Assembly (NCBI GenBank): GCA_033725935.1
Contig: MU867079.1
Span: forward strand, 226,366 to 290,365
Reading direction: 5' to 3'
Source: Cladorrhinum sp. PSN259
Taxonomy: Eukaryota > Ascomycota > Sordariomycetes > Sordariales > Podosporaceae
Length of the DNA stretch: 64,000 nucleotides
A program made the position numbers and the translations under genes. Shown here one piece after another: positions 23,009-34,946 of the stretch (the stretch's first letter is position 1; each line of letters begins with the position of its first letter). The notes under the pieces are model-generated. The model was given only the letters and a program-made list of their open reading frames with translations, had not been told where the DNA came from and did not search any database.

Positions 23009-25779
23009 TGTTTGGACATCGGACTTGCTTGGGTCGTCAAAGAGAGTTTGGATCGGTCGCGCGCTTGTGGTTCCTGATAATGGATCCCTTTCCCTCCTCC
23101 TCTTTCCGTTGGAACGGCGTTTTTGAACCCTTAAATGTTGAGGGTCTGGTTTCGGAGGCGCACCCTAAGCCTGATCTATTCTCTGTTCCAGAAGAAGAAG
23201 AAAAACACAATAACCGGGAATTGCGCAGCGATGGCGCGCGCGCGCAATTGTACCTATGATTGTGTCGCGCCGTCAGTCACATGTGCCTCAAAACAACCGT
23301 CAAACTCGTGGTTATCGCGCCCCAAACGCCAAACAATAGCTTCCGATCTCACGTCGCGGGGCAATTGGAATGATGACTGGGACCGGCGACAACATCCCAG
23401 GTTGGGGATATCAAGAAATTCCAGACACGTACTCGTTCGATATTCGGACCGTGATCGCGATGTTACAAATCGGCGGGTTCCCTCCCCTCTCTATCCCAGC
23501 CTCCAAACAGCGACCTTATTTTCGCGACGACCAAGACAACACGAGCACATCTCTCGGGAGCGCCCAGAACCGTGGAAACCGTGATGGCGGCCGCATACGT
23601 GGGCGGTGTGAAGCTACCGCGAAGTTGGATGATGATGATAACAGAAGCGGGTCCGCGATGCGTGATGTACGGTCAACGAGCCGGCTCGAGAAAAAAATTG
23701 TTGTCGGGTGGTTGTTGTGGAGGGGCGCTTGTTTCGGCCAAACGTGGTCCACGGTGATGCTCGCTGCAAGCAAAGGTTCCGGCGTGGTGGTGGTGTGTCT
23801 CCAGTGAGTCCACGGTGCAGTAGGAAGCCGAGGGTGGGATTGCCGGGTGCGCGAACAGTGGAGTTCCCTAGGCGCTCGCTGGTTGCAGTGGCAGGTTGGC
23901 AGCACGGAACCAGTGCCTGACAACCCTTGACCCTGGGAACCAGCTCCCCCTTCCACAGAGATGCTTGCTTTCCACCGGACTTTTGTGGATTTGGTCCCGT
24001 CTCCACTTTCGCCAGCAACTTGAAGTGGGTCCACCCACGGCACGACCCATGGCTCCCTAGGATCCATCTGTGCTGGACATCCATTTAGAACCAAACTTAT
24101 TTGGGTTTTGGTATGCCGTAAACTTTTTTGAACAGCTTCTTCCGTAAAACTCAATATGGAAAACCAGGTACACATAACGTTGCATCCATTTACACTACTA
24201 ACTCCAAGATCATAACAGAAGAGTAAAGTAAAAGGAAAAGAAACGAAAAAAGAAAAGCACATGGGCCATTCTCGGTTTAGCGTCCACCAGCCACTATCTA
24301 TACACAGTACGAAGCACACCCACGGCACTTGGGTCCGATCTCGTCACGGTCCCTCCCCCCCTCCCATCCAACAAAACCTTGAACCACACCCACACCCGAC
24401 CAGATGTGTGTGACCGGGAAAAATAGAAGGCGCTCTTGGTATCAGCGTTTCCTTATCACCACCTTCACCATCACCACCACCAAACATAGCAATTCTACGG
24501 CGCGAACTTTTTATTTTCTCCTTCTATTTTTTAAACAGTTTTGCTGAAACTTACACGCCACCAAAATCCACAAACCCCTCATCTTATCTTGTTTTCCCGC
24601 CCTTGCCTTCCTTCGTATTAATCGGACCTATGAACCGAAAAAAGTCGTGATACGTGACACAGGGTTCCTACTTGCCTGAACCTGACATCATCATCACCCA
24701 TGCACATCACGCTGCATACAATATCTTTCGGTAGAACCGTAGATTGATTGACTGCTATGTAGAACCATCCCACCTTCTTTACACACAACACACACAAACA
24801 AAACACAATTCATGTTACATTCAAATTTTATCTCATCAGTCAAGACTCAGGATATATGTATATATCAAAGACCCCGCATCTTCTCGTACTTGAGTGTCTA
24901 TCTGCGCCTCGATCTATAGACATCGATCGTCAACACCGGTGAAACCTACAACAACATCCACACACATAATCCTCGCTCGTCCCCATCAAACTCGCCGCAT
25001 TTGTGGTTTTCCCGTACACCCATCTCAATCTTCTAAGGAAAGAGACAATCCAAGGTCCAGCCAGCTTTGGTGCTCGCCGTTGAGATAGATAGAGACCATA
25101 TTAGGCATGTACAGCAGGAGGGAACCAAGATTCAACTCCCTTCAAGAGAAAGATAACGAAACCCTGCCGACTTTTTGCCTTTCAAACTACCGCCCCCAAA
25201 TACACGCATAGAAACAAGATATGAATAATTCCGCTGTATGTGCATCCTCGCTCAAAACGGAAAAACCAAATCGACTCAATGCTTGCTTCGGTTCCTTCCA
25301 CAAACTTTTCTGCGAACTCCTCCGACGTTTCGCAAAACTCGGAGAGATCATCATCTTCATCACACGATACAACAATAGCATAATCCCACACATCTCCCTC
25401 TGTAAATATGATGCCGAGTAACAAACCAGCGCTTGCAGCTGTCAGCCGTGATGACCACACAAGAGTAAAGTCTGACGTATGACTCTCGGGAGATTTTTGC
25501 GCAAGAGAAACGTTCTTCGAAATTGAGGAGGCCGAATGGTCCCTGGCCATTGACGAGGCAACTATTGAAATTGAGATCATCGCTTTCGGAGCATGTTGAG
25601 TCCTGACGAGCAGGAACACATGGCTGCCCGAATTGCAGCAAATAGCTGCTCTTAAGTTGGCAGTGCACCGTTCCGCTCAAACAACAACGGTTCTTTTTGA
25701 CTTTCCACATCAAGTCCAAAACTTCTTGGAATTCCTCTTCCCGTCCCAAAACGACTCGACGCAAGGGAGTAATTGAGAA
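23009..25779. other. Intergenic, no convincing gene
   Basis: 2.8 kb including the upstream region of the 20182-23008 gene, with an alternating CGCGCGCGCG run near 23240. The long minus-strand frame at 23516-24328 has biased, non-protein-like composition. From 25182 to 25779 two overlapping minus-strand frames of about 140 codons stay open; one continues the frame of the candidate gene at 25780-26247. Confidence 0.45.
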
Positions 25780-26247
25780 TCAGTTATCAAGAGTGATATC
25801 TTGAACCTCAAAGCAAGGCCTATAACCAAGCTTCAAAAAGAGTAGAGCATGGTCGACTTGCTTGCTGCATCTTCGCAAATATCTGGCTGCTCGCAGTTCC
25901 GAGCGAGAAGAAAGCGAACAGTCCGGGTGGTGGAGATATGTTGCAAAGCCCTCGCGGTCAAATTGACTCGCGTAGAGTGGAAGCCCAGCTATCTGGTGAC
26001 GCAGAAACTCTGATAACCTTCCAAAAAGTTTGCCATTGAAAATACATGATGTAATCTGACAAATGTAAGTCCAAAAAGGACTACACGATTAAATGATAGC
26101 GCAAGATCGTAATGGCAGCCGTTCGAAATGTCGATACTGATCATACACCTCGCTATCGGCTCCCAGTAGGTGCAGTAGTAATTTTGATTGATGTTGTTGA
26201 GGAAGCCGGCCGGTTGTAAGCCGTGTGCTAAAACCTCGTTCTGACAT
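25780..26247 (-). CDS. Candidate small spliced hypothetical gene, possibly the 5' part of a decayed gene
   Basis: Proposed exons 26149-26247 and 25780-26055, phase 0, 124 aa. Exon 1 starts MSERGFSTRLTTGRLPQQHQ; the donor GTGTAT is weak and the acceptor GTCAG is good. Exon 2 reads like genuine protein (NGKLFGRLSEFLRHQIAGL, LRAARYLRRCSKQVDHALLF) and stops at TGA 25780-25782. The same frame then stays open for another 140 codons to 25360. This could be a small gene, a longer gene with one disabling stop, or chance. I recognise no family. Confidence 0.35.
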
Positions 26248-26390
26248 CTTCACGCATTCAAAAGATGCATGCAGAGGGTGAATGAACTTAGGGGCACCGT
26301 GGTCTCAAGGCTGCCACCACTTCGACGTGTTTGAAAAAACAACGTCCCCCAGTTCTGTTTGAAATTTGTATATGTGATTCCGGATTGGGA

Positions 26391-28905
26391 TCACTGAAGT
26401 CCATTTGAAACGGACCTGCGGCTACCGTTCCCGTTTGGACTGGAGTCAAGCTTTCTCTTTTTGACGCTGCCCTTGTTGAGACCGTCCTCAGAGAAGTTGC
26501 GATTCCCCTGGAGATCTAGCATCATCTTATTCATATTGTCGTCCACTTTTTCAACCTTGCCGGTGTATTCCTGGACTCGGCTTTCAAGCTTTTGAATAAG
26601 CTTCTTGAGAAAGTCGATATCAGCCTTGAGCTGAGCTTCATTCGGACAGAGCTGCTGGAGGGTCCCGATTAGGTGCTCGGCCAAATGCTTCGTTGTGAGA
26701 TTGTTGAATCGATCATCTAAGGATTCCACACCAAATTTAACCATCTCGACCTTGGCTTGCAAGTCCTCGAGCACCTGGGCCGAGTTGGAAATCTCTAGCT
26801 GTGAGAGCCTCTCGACTTGCTGCCGAACAGTGCTCTCTAAGTTTTCAATCCTCTCCATCAAGGCGGCCAGATCTTTATTCAGTTTGAGAGCCGAGTCGAG
26901 TCTAAGCGGCGATGTTGCTGCATCCGGGCTTGTTAAACGCGCCGCGGTGGCAGTTCGCTTAAGTGCGACCTGGACCGGCGCAGGAGTTTGTTCACCGGCC
27001 TTTTTCTCCAGCGTCGAAACCCGGGCTCCTAATCGTCCATCTTCACCCCTTAAGTCGTTGATAATTTTCCCAAAACTTTCAGCGAGACCTCCAAGGGAGG
27101 AAGTAGTATTAGTGTTAAGAGTGGTTATTTGGGTTTCAAGACTGGTAGCACGGGTTTCGAGATGGTCACGCATTGTATTCATCTTTTGCGTGAGATTTTG
27201 CATCCCGGCGCTCGCTTCGGTTACTTGGTGATGAATGGTGTCAATATTGGTTTCAGCATCATCCAGCCGATCGTTGTCATGTTGCTGAGTAAGAAGGATC
27301 CTGTTGACGGAAGTCTCCAGTGCTGCTACTCGAGATTCGACTCTGCTGGACTGCATGTTGTCCACCTTGTCTTTAAGGTCTGGGAAACCGAATGACGCCA
27401 TTTCAGTAGCTGCCTCAACAGCTTCAATATCAACTTGCGCAAGCTTATCTTCAGCTAACCTGAGTCTCGTGTTCAGATCTTCAGCCACTGTCTGAGCCGC
27501 GCAGTCTGCTAGATTTGCCTGCAGACCATCGATGAGCCGGTGTAGATCGTTGACGCGGTCCGTCGTTTGGTTTTCCAGAGTCGTGACGGCTGACGTAACA
27601 GAGGAAAGGTCCGCCCAGGACACTGCATCTTTTCCGGGATTCAATTTGATGTCACGCAACTGCTTCTCGAAGCCGGCGAGTCGCTCTGAGTGAGCTGATA
27701 GACCATTTTGCAGCTCTTCCGCAAGTTCGCCCTTTAACTCTTTGCGGAGGTCGTCGCGTGTGGATTGGCTCTGCGTCTTTTGTCCCTTCACAGTTTCCAT
27801 CAACTTTCCCACTCGGTTAGTGAACTCAATATGTTGTTGCTTGTTATGCTTTGCAAGATCATCAGCATTCTGGGCCCGCGTCTCGCCGAGCTTCTTGTCG
27901 AATCCTTTCTGCATTTCAAGCATCTGTTTGCTGAAGTGTTCTTGCATTGTTTGAATCTGATATTCAAATTCGAGTTTTTGGGTTTTCCGCTCCGTCTGAA
28001 TTTCTTGAACTAGCTGCTGAAGCCGAGTCTCTTTTTCTTCCTGGTCCTTGAGAGCTTTCATGTGGGCTTCTTGTTGCTGCTGAAGGATGGATTCCAAAGA
28101 TGCCAACTTAGTTTCAAAAACCTTGCTGGAATCCGGAGAATCAACTGTGAACGTTGGTACCCGACCGGTGAAAAACTTGACAAAGGATGAGATGGCATCA
28201 GTTTCTTTTGCTTCAGCTTTATGAAGAGCTTCCTGAAGATCTTTAACATCGCGATCAAGTTTGCTTCGATACTTATTCTGGAGTTCAACAACAGACGGGT
28301 ACGGCGCATTTTGGTGATTCGACTTGATGTAATCCCTCTCCCTCTGTTTCAGATTTTTCTCCATGATCTCTTGGTGAAGCTTCAGTCTTGCAGAATCCTT
28401 CACCGAGTCGCCATACTTCTTCAAAGCCTTGGCGACCTCGGCTGCCTTTGCCTTGTCTGCCGAAACAGGCGCATCTGGCTTTTTGATTTCGCCGTCATTG
28501 AGCGAATGCGAGCTGGTCGCTGATTAGGGAGAGGTTCCAGTCAGCATATCGATGGTATAGATTGAATAAGCTATAGTCTTGTATGGGGTATTTTGACTCA
28601 CAGGTTTTGGGTCGAACGGAATCATCAGGCCGCGGAGCTTCGGGCCGAAACGAAGGATGAGAGAATGAGGGATCACGAGGTGAGTCAGAAGGATACCGGC
28701 GAGTTGGCGGACTATCGTCTCGACGGTAACCCTTCTCCCGGTGCTCGTCTCCTCCGCGGTAGCTTCCCCTACGTTGCAACCGGTCGCGAGAACTATCCCG
28801 AGGCCTCTCATCCCTAAAATCTCGAATATCACGAGAGCGGCGCCGGTCGCCTGGGTCGTCCGCGGGTGGACGCCGGGCGAAGAGGCTATCCGACCTAGAC
28901 GCCAT
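26391..28905 (-). CDS. Coiled-coil protein with Arg/Asp/Ser-rich N-terminus
   Basis: Exons 28602-28905 and 26391-28519, joined in phase 1 with donor GTGAGT and a CTGAC branch (810 aa). Residues 1-100 are rich in Arg, Asp and Ser (RRRSRDIRDFRDERPRD), an RS-like disordered region. From about residue 140 to 770 the sequence is almost wholly charged and helical with heptad-like Leu spacing, long coiled coils such as LQEALHKAEAKETDA and LAALMERIENLESTV. The C-terminus has a basic nuclear-type signal (GSVKKRKLDSSPNG). No enzymatic domain is seen. A structural or chromosome-associated role is plausible; low-complexity coiled coils make family assignment by eye unreliable. Confidence 0.8.
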
Positions 28906-29443
28906 GGCAAACCTCTCCCCTGCAGAGCCAATTCCAGGATCGGTCAGGCACCTCTTACTGGGTGTTAGGCTTCAATCTTGAACGGCCAATCTGGCACAGA
29001 GCTCTGGTCCTAAATGTCGTTGGTCAGTCATGAAGTTCGGACGGCCCAAGGTTTTGCTTCCGTCTTAAGGACACCAAATTAGGCCTAGGTTCAAGCCACA
29101 CTGAGCTTCTTCTCCTGGATCGCGCAGATAAGCATCGAATTTATGAGTATTAACACAGGACCGTAAGAATAAAGTTATTGACGCAGGCGAGAAAAAAAAT
29201 ACAATGGTAGGTTTCGACTTTGAAGATAATGACCGTAAAGAGAACATGAAGAAGCGCTGAAGAATTGTCGGTGGTTGACGGAAGCTTGCATTTGAACAGG
29301 TGGGAAACAGCGTTGACACTTGTAGGTAGACGGCGCGACGCGCAAATGGAAAATAAAAAAAGAGCTGGGTGAGATACACAAAATGCAGGGTCGGCGATAC
29401 GATCGGTCAATATATCTGCGTATAAAATGCAAAGCCACATACC
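28906..29443. other. Intergenic, no clear gene
   Basis: Upstream region of the coiled-coil gene and downstream region of the 29444-29785 frame. A minus-strand frame at 29150-29440 continues the 29444 frame beyond its TAA but is hydrophobic and unremarkable. Confidence 0.4.
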
Positions 29444-29785
29444 TTACTCGTCGATGAAGATTAGATTTCGGTCCAACGGGAATTGCCAGAGGTGTTTTCC
29501 AGAGTTGAAAGAATGCGTCGTCGGTTGGGAGGACGAGATTAAACTTTTCGCATGATTTATCCCACCTGGCTGATGAGCTAAACCCTGACCATTAAAGAAC
29601 ATTGGACTCCCCCCAGCGATTAGGTTCTGGCGCGCTCGGGGTAACTGTGGGGTAATGGATTGGTCTCCATCGCTCCAGCGTGCTTGCCGAATGGCCTGGC
29701 CAGGGCGGGGGATACCTAGCACAGTGTCTTTGGGGAGGATGCAGGAGGAGCTGAGGAGAGATGAATATAAAGTCAAATCATCCAT
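29444..29785 (-). CDS. Hypothetical small protein (113 aa)
   Basis: An open frame with a protein-like start (MDDLTLYSSLLSSSCILPKD) and a mixed middle (PGQAIRQARWSDGDQSITPQ) ends NLIFIDE. The stop TAA lies inside a good donor context, GA|GTAAGG followed by GTATGT, so the gene may continue by splicing into 29065-29440; an acceptor near 29370 keeps an open frame. It is divergent from RVB2 with about 450 bp between them, and that spacer carries CACGTG boxes near 29807 and 29933. I recognise no family. Confidence 0.4.
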   Translation of the reverse strand: MDDLTLYSSLLSSSCILPKDTVLGIPRPGQAIRQARWSDGDQSITPQLPRARQNLIAGGSPMFFNGQGLAHQPGGINHAKSLISSSQPTTHSFNSGKHLWQFPLDRNLIFIDE

Positions 29786-30236
29786 GTTATCTCAATGACC
29801 AATTCACGTGAAACATCTCCGAAGGAGGACCCGCCCGCGGCTTGCGACAAGGCTGAGATGAGCCCGGCCCGGCCTCATTATGTTCATCGAGAAAGCCGTG
29901 TGTGTGTTTGCTTCCACATTCTTACACAGTTCACGTGTGATTTAGCGCCACTTTGCCAGATGCAATGAGACCCAATTCAAGGTGGGGGGCAACAACCTGG
30001 AACCTATTGAATACGTAACAGCTCGGCAGCTAGTAATCTTTCATGACGGCGTATTCGTACGTTTCAGATTACACAGAACCACACGGCACCAGCCACACTA
30101 GTAATTCCAAAAAGCTCGATAAGACGGCATCCTCGATAATCTCATCAGCCTCGCGAAACGAAGAGTCGCGCGTCAACTCGAGGAACGCCAACCCATCTTT
30201 TTCGCGATTTGACTTCATACAACACACTGCGCAAGA
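29786..30236. promoter_or_regulatory. Divergent upstream region of RVB2, with upstream ORF
   Basis: Two CACGTG palindromes (near 29807 and 29933) lie between the divergent start codons. An ATG at 30043 opens a frame that runs past the RVB2 start in another frame. If transcription begins upstream of 30043, it would act as an overlapping upstream ORF. Confidence 0.35.
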
Positions 30237-31865
30237 ATGGCTGCTGTAAGTCAAAACCATCCTGAAATACAAGGAGAAAAGAAAGAAAGAAAACTTACAC
30301 ATCATGATATACAGCCTGTTGTCACCATCTCGGAGAGCAAAGAGCTCCGAGGGATCAACCTCATCGCCGCCCACTCCCATATTCGCGGCCTAGGAGTCGA
30401 TCCTGATACGTTAGAGCCAAGAGCATCTTCACAGGGACTGGTTGGACAGGAGAAAGCACGGAAGGCTGCCGCCATCGTGTTAGAGATGATCAAGCAGGGA
30501 AAGATTGCTGGCCGCGCCGTTCTCATCGCTGGCCCCCCGAGGTTCGTCGCAATCGCCTCCCTTAAGGCGCGCATGTGAATCCATATATCGCAGAAACTAA
30601 TCTTTTTCTCTTGGAATAGCACCGGAAAGACAGCTATCGCAATGGGCATGGCCCAATCCCTCGGCGCCGATGTCCCCTTCACGACCCTCGCTGCCTCCGA
30701 GATCTTCTCCCTTGAAATGTCCAAGACCGAAGCCCTCACACAAGCCTTCCGGAAGTCAATTGGGGTCAGAATCAAGGAGGAGAGCGAAATAATGGAAGGA
30801 GAGGTCGTCGAGATCCAGATTGACCGGAGCGTGACTGGTGGCGCGAAGCAGGGGAAGCTCACCATCAAGACGACCGACATGGAAGCTATTTACGACATGG
30901 GCAGCAAGATGATTGACGCAATGACCAAGGAGCGCGTCATGGCAGGTGATATCATTTCGATTGACAAGTCTTCGGGTAAGATCACGAAGCTCGGCAGATC
31001 TTATGCGCGGTCCCGCGACTACGACGCCATGGGTGTCGATACCAAGTTCTTGCAGTGCCCCGATGGCGAGCTGCAAAAGCGCAAGGAGGTTGTACATACC
31101 GTCTCTCTGCACGAGATCGACGTCATTAATTCCCGGACGCAAGGCTTCTTGGCTCTGTTCTCCGGCGACACCGGCGAGATTCGCAGTGAGATTCGCGATC
31201 AGATCAACACCAAGGTTGCAGAGTGGAAGGAGGAAGGCAAGGCAGAGATCGTCCCGGGTGTGCTCTTCATTGATGAGGTTCACATGCTCGACATCGAATG
31301 CTTCTCATACATCAACCGCGCCCTCGAGTCAGATCTAGCTCCCATCGTCATCATGGCCAGCAACAGAGGACACTCCAAGATCCGCGGAACGGACTACAAG
31401 AGCCCTCACGGGTTGCCTCTCGATTTCTTGGACCGCGTCGCAATCATCAACACCCACGCTTACGGCGGTGACGAGATTCGCCAGATCTTGTCGATCCGTG
31501 CTCAGGAGGAGGAGGTTGATCTGACACCTGATGCTCTGGCTCTTTTGACCAAGATTGGGCAAGAGGCTGGACTTCGCTATGCTAGCAACTTGATCACTAC
31601 TTCGCAGCTCATCTGCGCAAAGAGGCGCGCGAAGCAGGTCAGCATCGAGGATGTGCAGCGCAGCTTTAAGTTGTTTTATGACCCCACCAGGAGCGTCAAG
31701 TTTGTGGCCGAGTCAGAAAAGAGGTTGATTGGCGAGGATGGCAGTGTGGACTTTGCTGCTGCGGGTGCGGCGAACGGCAATGGTGTTGCTGTTCCTGTTG
31801 TTCCTGCGCCTGCTGTCGTTGCGGTTCCGCCTACGGTTGGTGGCGACAAGATGGATACGAGCTAG
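30237..31865 (+). CDS. rvb2: RuvB-like AAA+ ATPase 2 (reptin)
   Basis: Exons 30237-30245 (nine bases, MAA), 30315-30541 and 30620-31865 (493 aa); the family N-terminus PVVTISESKELRG confirms the tiny first exon. AAA+ motifs are intact: Walker A GPPSTGKT is split by intron 2, Walker B is LFIDEVHMLD, sensor 1 MASNRG, and the arginine-bearing sensor 2 segment GLRYASNL. The stretch KLGRSYARSRDYDAMG in the insertion domain is typical of RVB2 rather than RVB1. RVB1/RVB2 hexamers serve INO80, SWR1 and NuA4 chromatin complexes and R2TP assembly of snoRNPs and PIKK kinases. The C-terminal Ala/Val-rich tail is a lineage-specific extension. Confidence 0.97.
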
Positions 31866-32641
31866 ATATTAGACTCCTAAGGCGGTCTGTTGAAGTTGTG
31901 AAAATTTGCGTAAAACTTTTGCTAGGCGTTCAAGGGGTGTGGGATCCGGTCAAAAAAGATTTTTTTGTTGTTTTTTCTTATTGTTGAATGATGATGGGCG
32001 GGCTTTGTATCCCCCCTTTTTGGCTTTTCGTGTTGTAGAGCAATGAAAAGACTATACTTATATCATAGCTTTAGACGCGAGAGAAAGAGAAAGAACAATT
32101 TTTTTCTCTCATTCGGTTTCTCCTCCAAGGGATTCTGGTATACTATGATGATTCGATGTTTACTCTGTTGGAAGAATTTTTTTTTCATATGGGTGTGCGC
32201 CATATCTCTCAGAGGTACATACATACATGTATCTTGTTGTCTTTTTCTCTATTGCATGTATTTACGGACTCCCAAATCCATATATATCCTCAAAGCTCTC
32301 TTGATAACCATCATCATATGCTCCCTACCTATGTAGATACTTACTGTACAAGTTTTTTATGCTTTAAACTTGTACATACATTTAGTATTTGCAACACTGC
32401 TTTTACTTCCATTTTTTTCAGCCTCTTCTTCCACTTCAATATTTGAAGTTATGGTGTGGAGCATATACTTTACGGCATCCCTTTCCATGCTTGATTTTAC
32501 GTCTTTGTTCTCATATATATATAGAAAAACCATGTTTTTACAAAGAGAGAATGAAGAAATAGTTGAAATATAAAGTTTCTTTCAAAAGGGGGTATCTAAT
32601 TGTTTTCATTTTCCATGACCGTTTATTTCCCGCAACATACT
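31866..32641. other. Convergent AT-rich intergenic region
   Basis: 3' regions of RVB2 and LIN1 meet here. T-rich runs and ATATATAT near 32510 are seen, consistent with 3' processing signals. No gene is recognised. Confidence 0.6.
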
Positions 32642-34087
32642 TTAAACAAATGTTGCAACTCTCGTCCACTCTCCCTCATCGCCAGCCAGTCTGAATTCGA
32701 CTCCTTCTCCAAAGTACCCAGCAGCCCTCCACGCCTCCATTGTAGGCCCATCAAACGGCCCTTGTTTATTCCCCTCATCCCGTCCATCAATCCACCTAAA
32801 CTCCCACATCCCCGCCGCTCCTTCAGTTGCACCCTTTTCATCGTCTGGCTCCGCTGGCGGTTCAACCCACTCATCGCCCGTCTCGCTCCTATACAGCCTC
32901 ACCAGCCTCTCCCTTTCCGTATCGTAGATCTCTGGATAATCCCGTGCCATCAACTTATCCGCCGCATCCGCAATGGCATTGATCACCTCCTTGATCTTAA
33001 CCTGCTTCGGATCCTCCTTCTCTTCCTTGTCCCCACCATCAACATCCATCGTATCCTTCCCTGCTTTCTTCTTCAGCTTCCACTTTGGTACTTTCTTTGC
33101 CGGCTTTCCCTGACTCTTCCTCAACCTAGCCAAAGCATCCAGCGCAGTCTCTCCCCTTTCCAACTTCAAAATTAACTTGCCCAACAAATCTCCAGTCAAG
33201 ATGCTATCGTTCTCCCTCTGCAACCTGCGCTGTTCTGCCTCTCTCTTCTCGTGCGCAGCAGCAGCCTTCTTCATTTCTTTTTTGCTTACACCCTCCAGCC
33301 ACCGATCGTGAACCGCATCCGCATCAACAGCTTTCCGAATAAAGTTGCCCGCCTCGTCGAACGCCCCGTCCTCTTGTTCTGCGCGCATATTGAATGCATC
33401 AATCTTTGGCGCGTGCTTCTTTAATCCGCCGGCGCCTACTTCCTCGTCTACTGCTTCCTCCGCAATAGCCGCAGCAACAGCCGCCTCATCTTCCGAATCG
33501 TCCTCGTCATCGCTGTTGGCGTCTATTCGGATCGTACCTCCACTTTTGCTTTCGCCTTCTTGGCCTTCGATCTGGTTGTCTTCGAGGAACTGTACGCTTT
33601 TCTTGTCCTTTTTGCTGCTGCCAGCCTTCTTATCCACCGTATTATTGTTGTCGTCCTCGTCGGAACCACCACCAAACATATCCACCTCGTCGTCGTCGTC
33701 ATCATCACCGTCGACACCGTTGGCGGCCTTGGAATTGTAATTATCGAGGACATCATTCAGGTCGACATCCTCGGCCGCCTTGCCTTTCTTTTTTCCTCTT
33801 GCCTCGGCGCGATTGTTAAAGTTCTCATTGTCGGAATCGGAGTCATATCCGTCGATATTTACGGCGCCGCGTTTCAGGGCGCGCCCAGATGTGCCGATGA
33901 CATCTGCTGCCAGGACTTCATCTTGTTCTTCTTCGTCATCGGAGTCGGCGGCTGTTGGAGCGAGCGCGGAAGGGTTTCGCACGTCGAATTTAACCTTTTT
34001 GCTTGAGCCTCCTTGTTCGCCGTGATGGGTGCGGGCAAAGGCCTCGCCTGCCCTTTTCGGTCGGGCAGCTGAGAATCTGGATGCCAT
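32642..34087 (-). CDS. lin1: LIN1/CD2BP2 homologue, GYF-domain U5 snRNP protein
   Basis: A single exon of 481 aa; the first in-frame ATG of the conserved part, MASRFSAARPKRAG, is taken as the start. The N-terminus is basic, then come several long acidic Asp/Glu runs, a middle helical segment (FDEAGNFIRKAVDADAVHDR is a family hallmark, with the DRWL that follows), and a C-terminal GYF domain near residues 420-475 containing MWEFRWIDG, GPFDGPTMEAW and AAGYFGEGVEFRL. LIN1/CD2BP2 binds proline-rich ligands through the GYF domain and associates with the U5 snRNP during assembly of the tri-snRNP. It is divergent from UFD1 with 859 bp between starts. Confidence 0.93.
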   Translation of the reverse strand: MASRFSAARPKRAGEAFARTHHGEQGGSSKKVKFDVRNPSALAPTAADSDDEEEQDEVLAADVIGTSGRALKRGAVNIDGYDSDSDNENFNNRAEARGKKKGKAAEDVDLNDVLDNYNSKAANGVDGDDDDDDEVDMFGGGSDEDDNNNTVDKKAGSSKKDKKSVQFLEDNQIEGQEGESKSGGTIRIDANSDDEDDSEDEAAVAAAIAEEAVDEEVGAGGLKKHAPKIDAFNMRAEQEDGAFDEAGNFIRKAVDADAVHDRWLEGVSKKEMKKAAAAHEKREAEQRRLQRENDSILTGDLLGKLILKLERGETALDALARLRKSQGKPAKKVPKWKLKKKAGKDTMDVDGGDKEEKEDPKQVKIKEVINAIADAADKLMARDYPEIYDTERERLVRLYRSETGDEWVEPPAEPDDEKGATEGAAGMWEFRWIDGRDEGNKQGPFDGPTMEAWRAAGYFGEGVEFRLAGDEGEWTRVATFV

Positions 34088-34946
34088 TTTTTTGTGATTG
34101 TCTTTGTGAATGCCTACAGTAGGGAGGAATTGGAGATTTCGATGTTTTCGGAGGTGCCTGCCTGGGGTGGCTTTTTTGGTTTGGCTTGACGTCAGATTGT
34201 GGCTGGTGGGTTGTTTTGTGGTGTAATTACGGACGTAACGGGACACCGAGAACGGCCAACACGTAAACCAGCTAATGGAGATCAGATACACGTAGTTGAA
34301 TGTGATTTTATTGTGTTCTTAGCATATAATTATGGCTAAGGATTCAGTCATTACATTGCTGTATCCTGAAAACTGTTTGCCGTGGTATCTAAATGTTGTG
34401 GCTGGTTGTACTCGAGACTGCGCACATGAAGAGAGCAGCAAGTTCCCGCCGCTAGTTTAACAAAGGAGAATTCTAGGGCGTGTAACCGGAGAATAATTTG
34501 TCGTGTAGAAAGTATTTTCACATCGATGATCATGAATTCGTCTTAGGCTTTTCTGGCAGATAGCTCCGGCGAAGTTAAGCCAAAAGAAAGTTTCGGATGT
34601 CAGAAGAGAGGTCGCGCCACAAGATATCCGTAGACGCCACATTAACCCCGCGTAGGCTCCTGGCGCGCACTGTGCTCCGAAGCTTGGGCGCCTGAATGCT
34701 GTTACGTATGTCATCAATTGCCTGTGACTACCTTCAAGCTTCGAGGCTTCACCACCAGCTTCCACAATAAATTTATGTTTCTTACTCATAAAGGAACTCA
34801 AAAGTATTCCTAACCCCCACAGCCCTCAGCCAGAATATATCCTTCAGCTTTCAACTTTCAACTTCCGAATCTTTCTACCAAGGTTTCCCGAAACGTCATC
34901 ACATTGGAACAGTCCGCCAGCAACTGAATCCTTGCACATCGACACC
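34088..34946. other. Divergent intergenic region of LIN1 and UFD1
   Basis: 0.86 kb of shared upstream sequence. Open frames such as 34457-34801 (minus) lack conserved character. No specific regulatory site is identified. Confidence 0.5.

Noticed and set aside
23516..24328. 270-codon minus-strand open frame
   Set aside because: The composition is erratic, with no domain, and it lies opposite a GC-rich upstream region; other frames there are open too. It looks like a chance frame.
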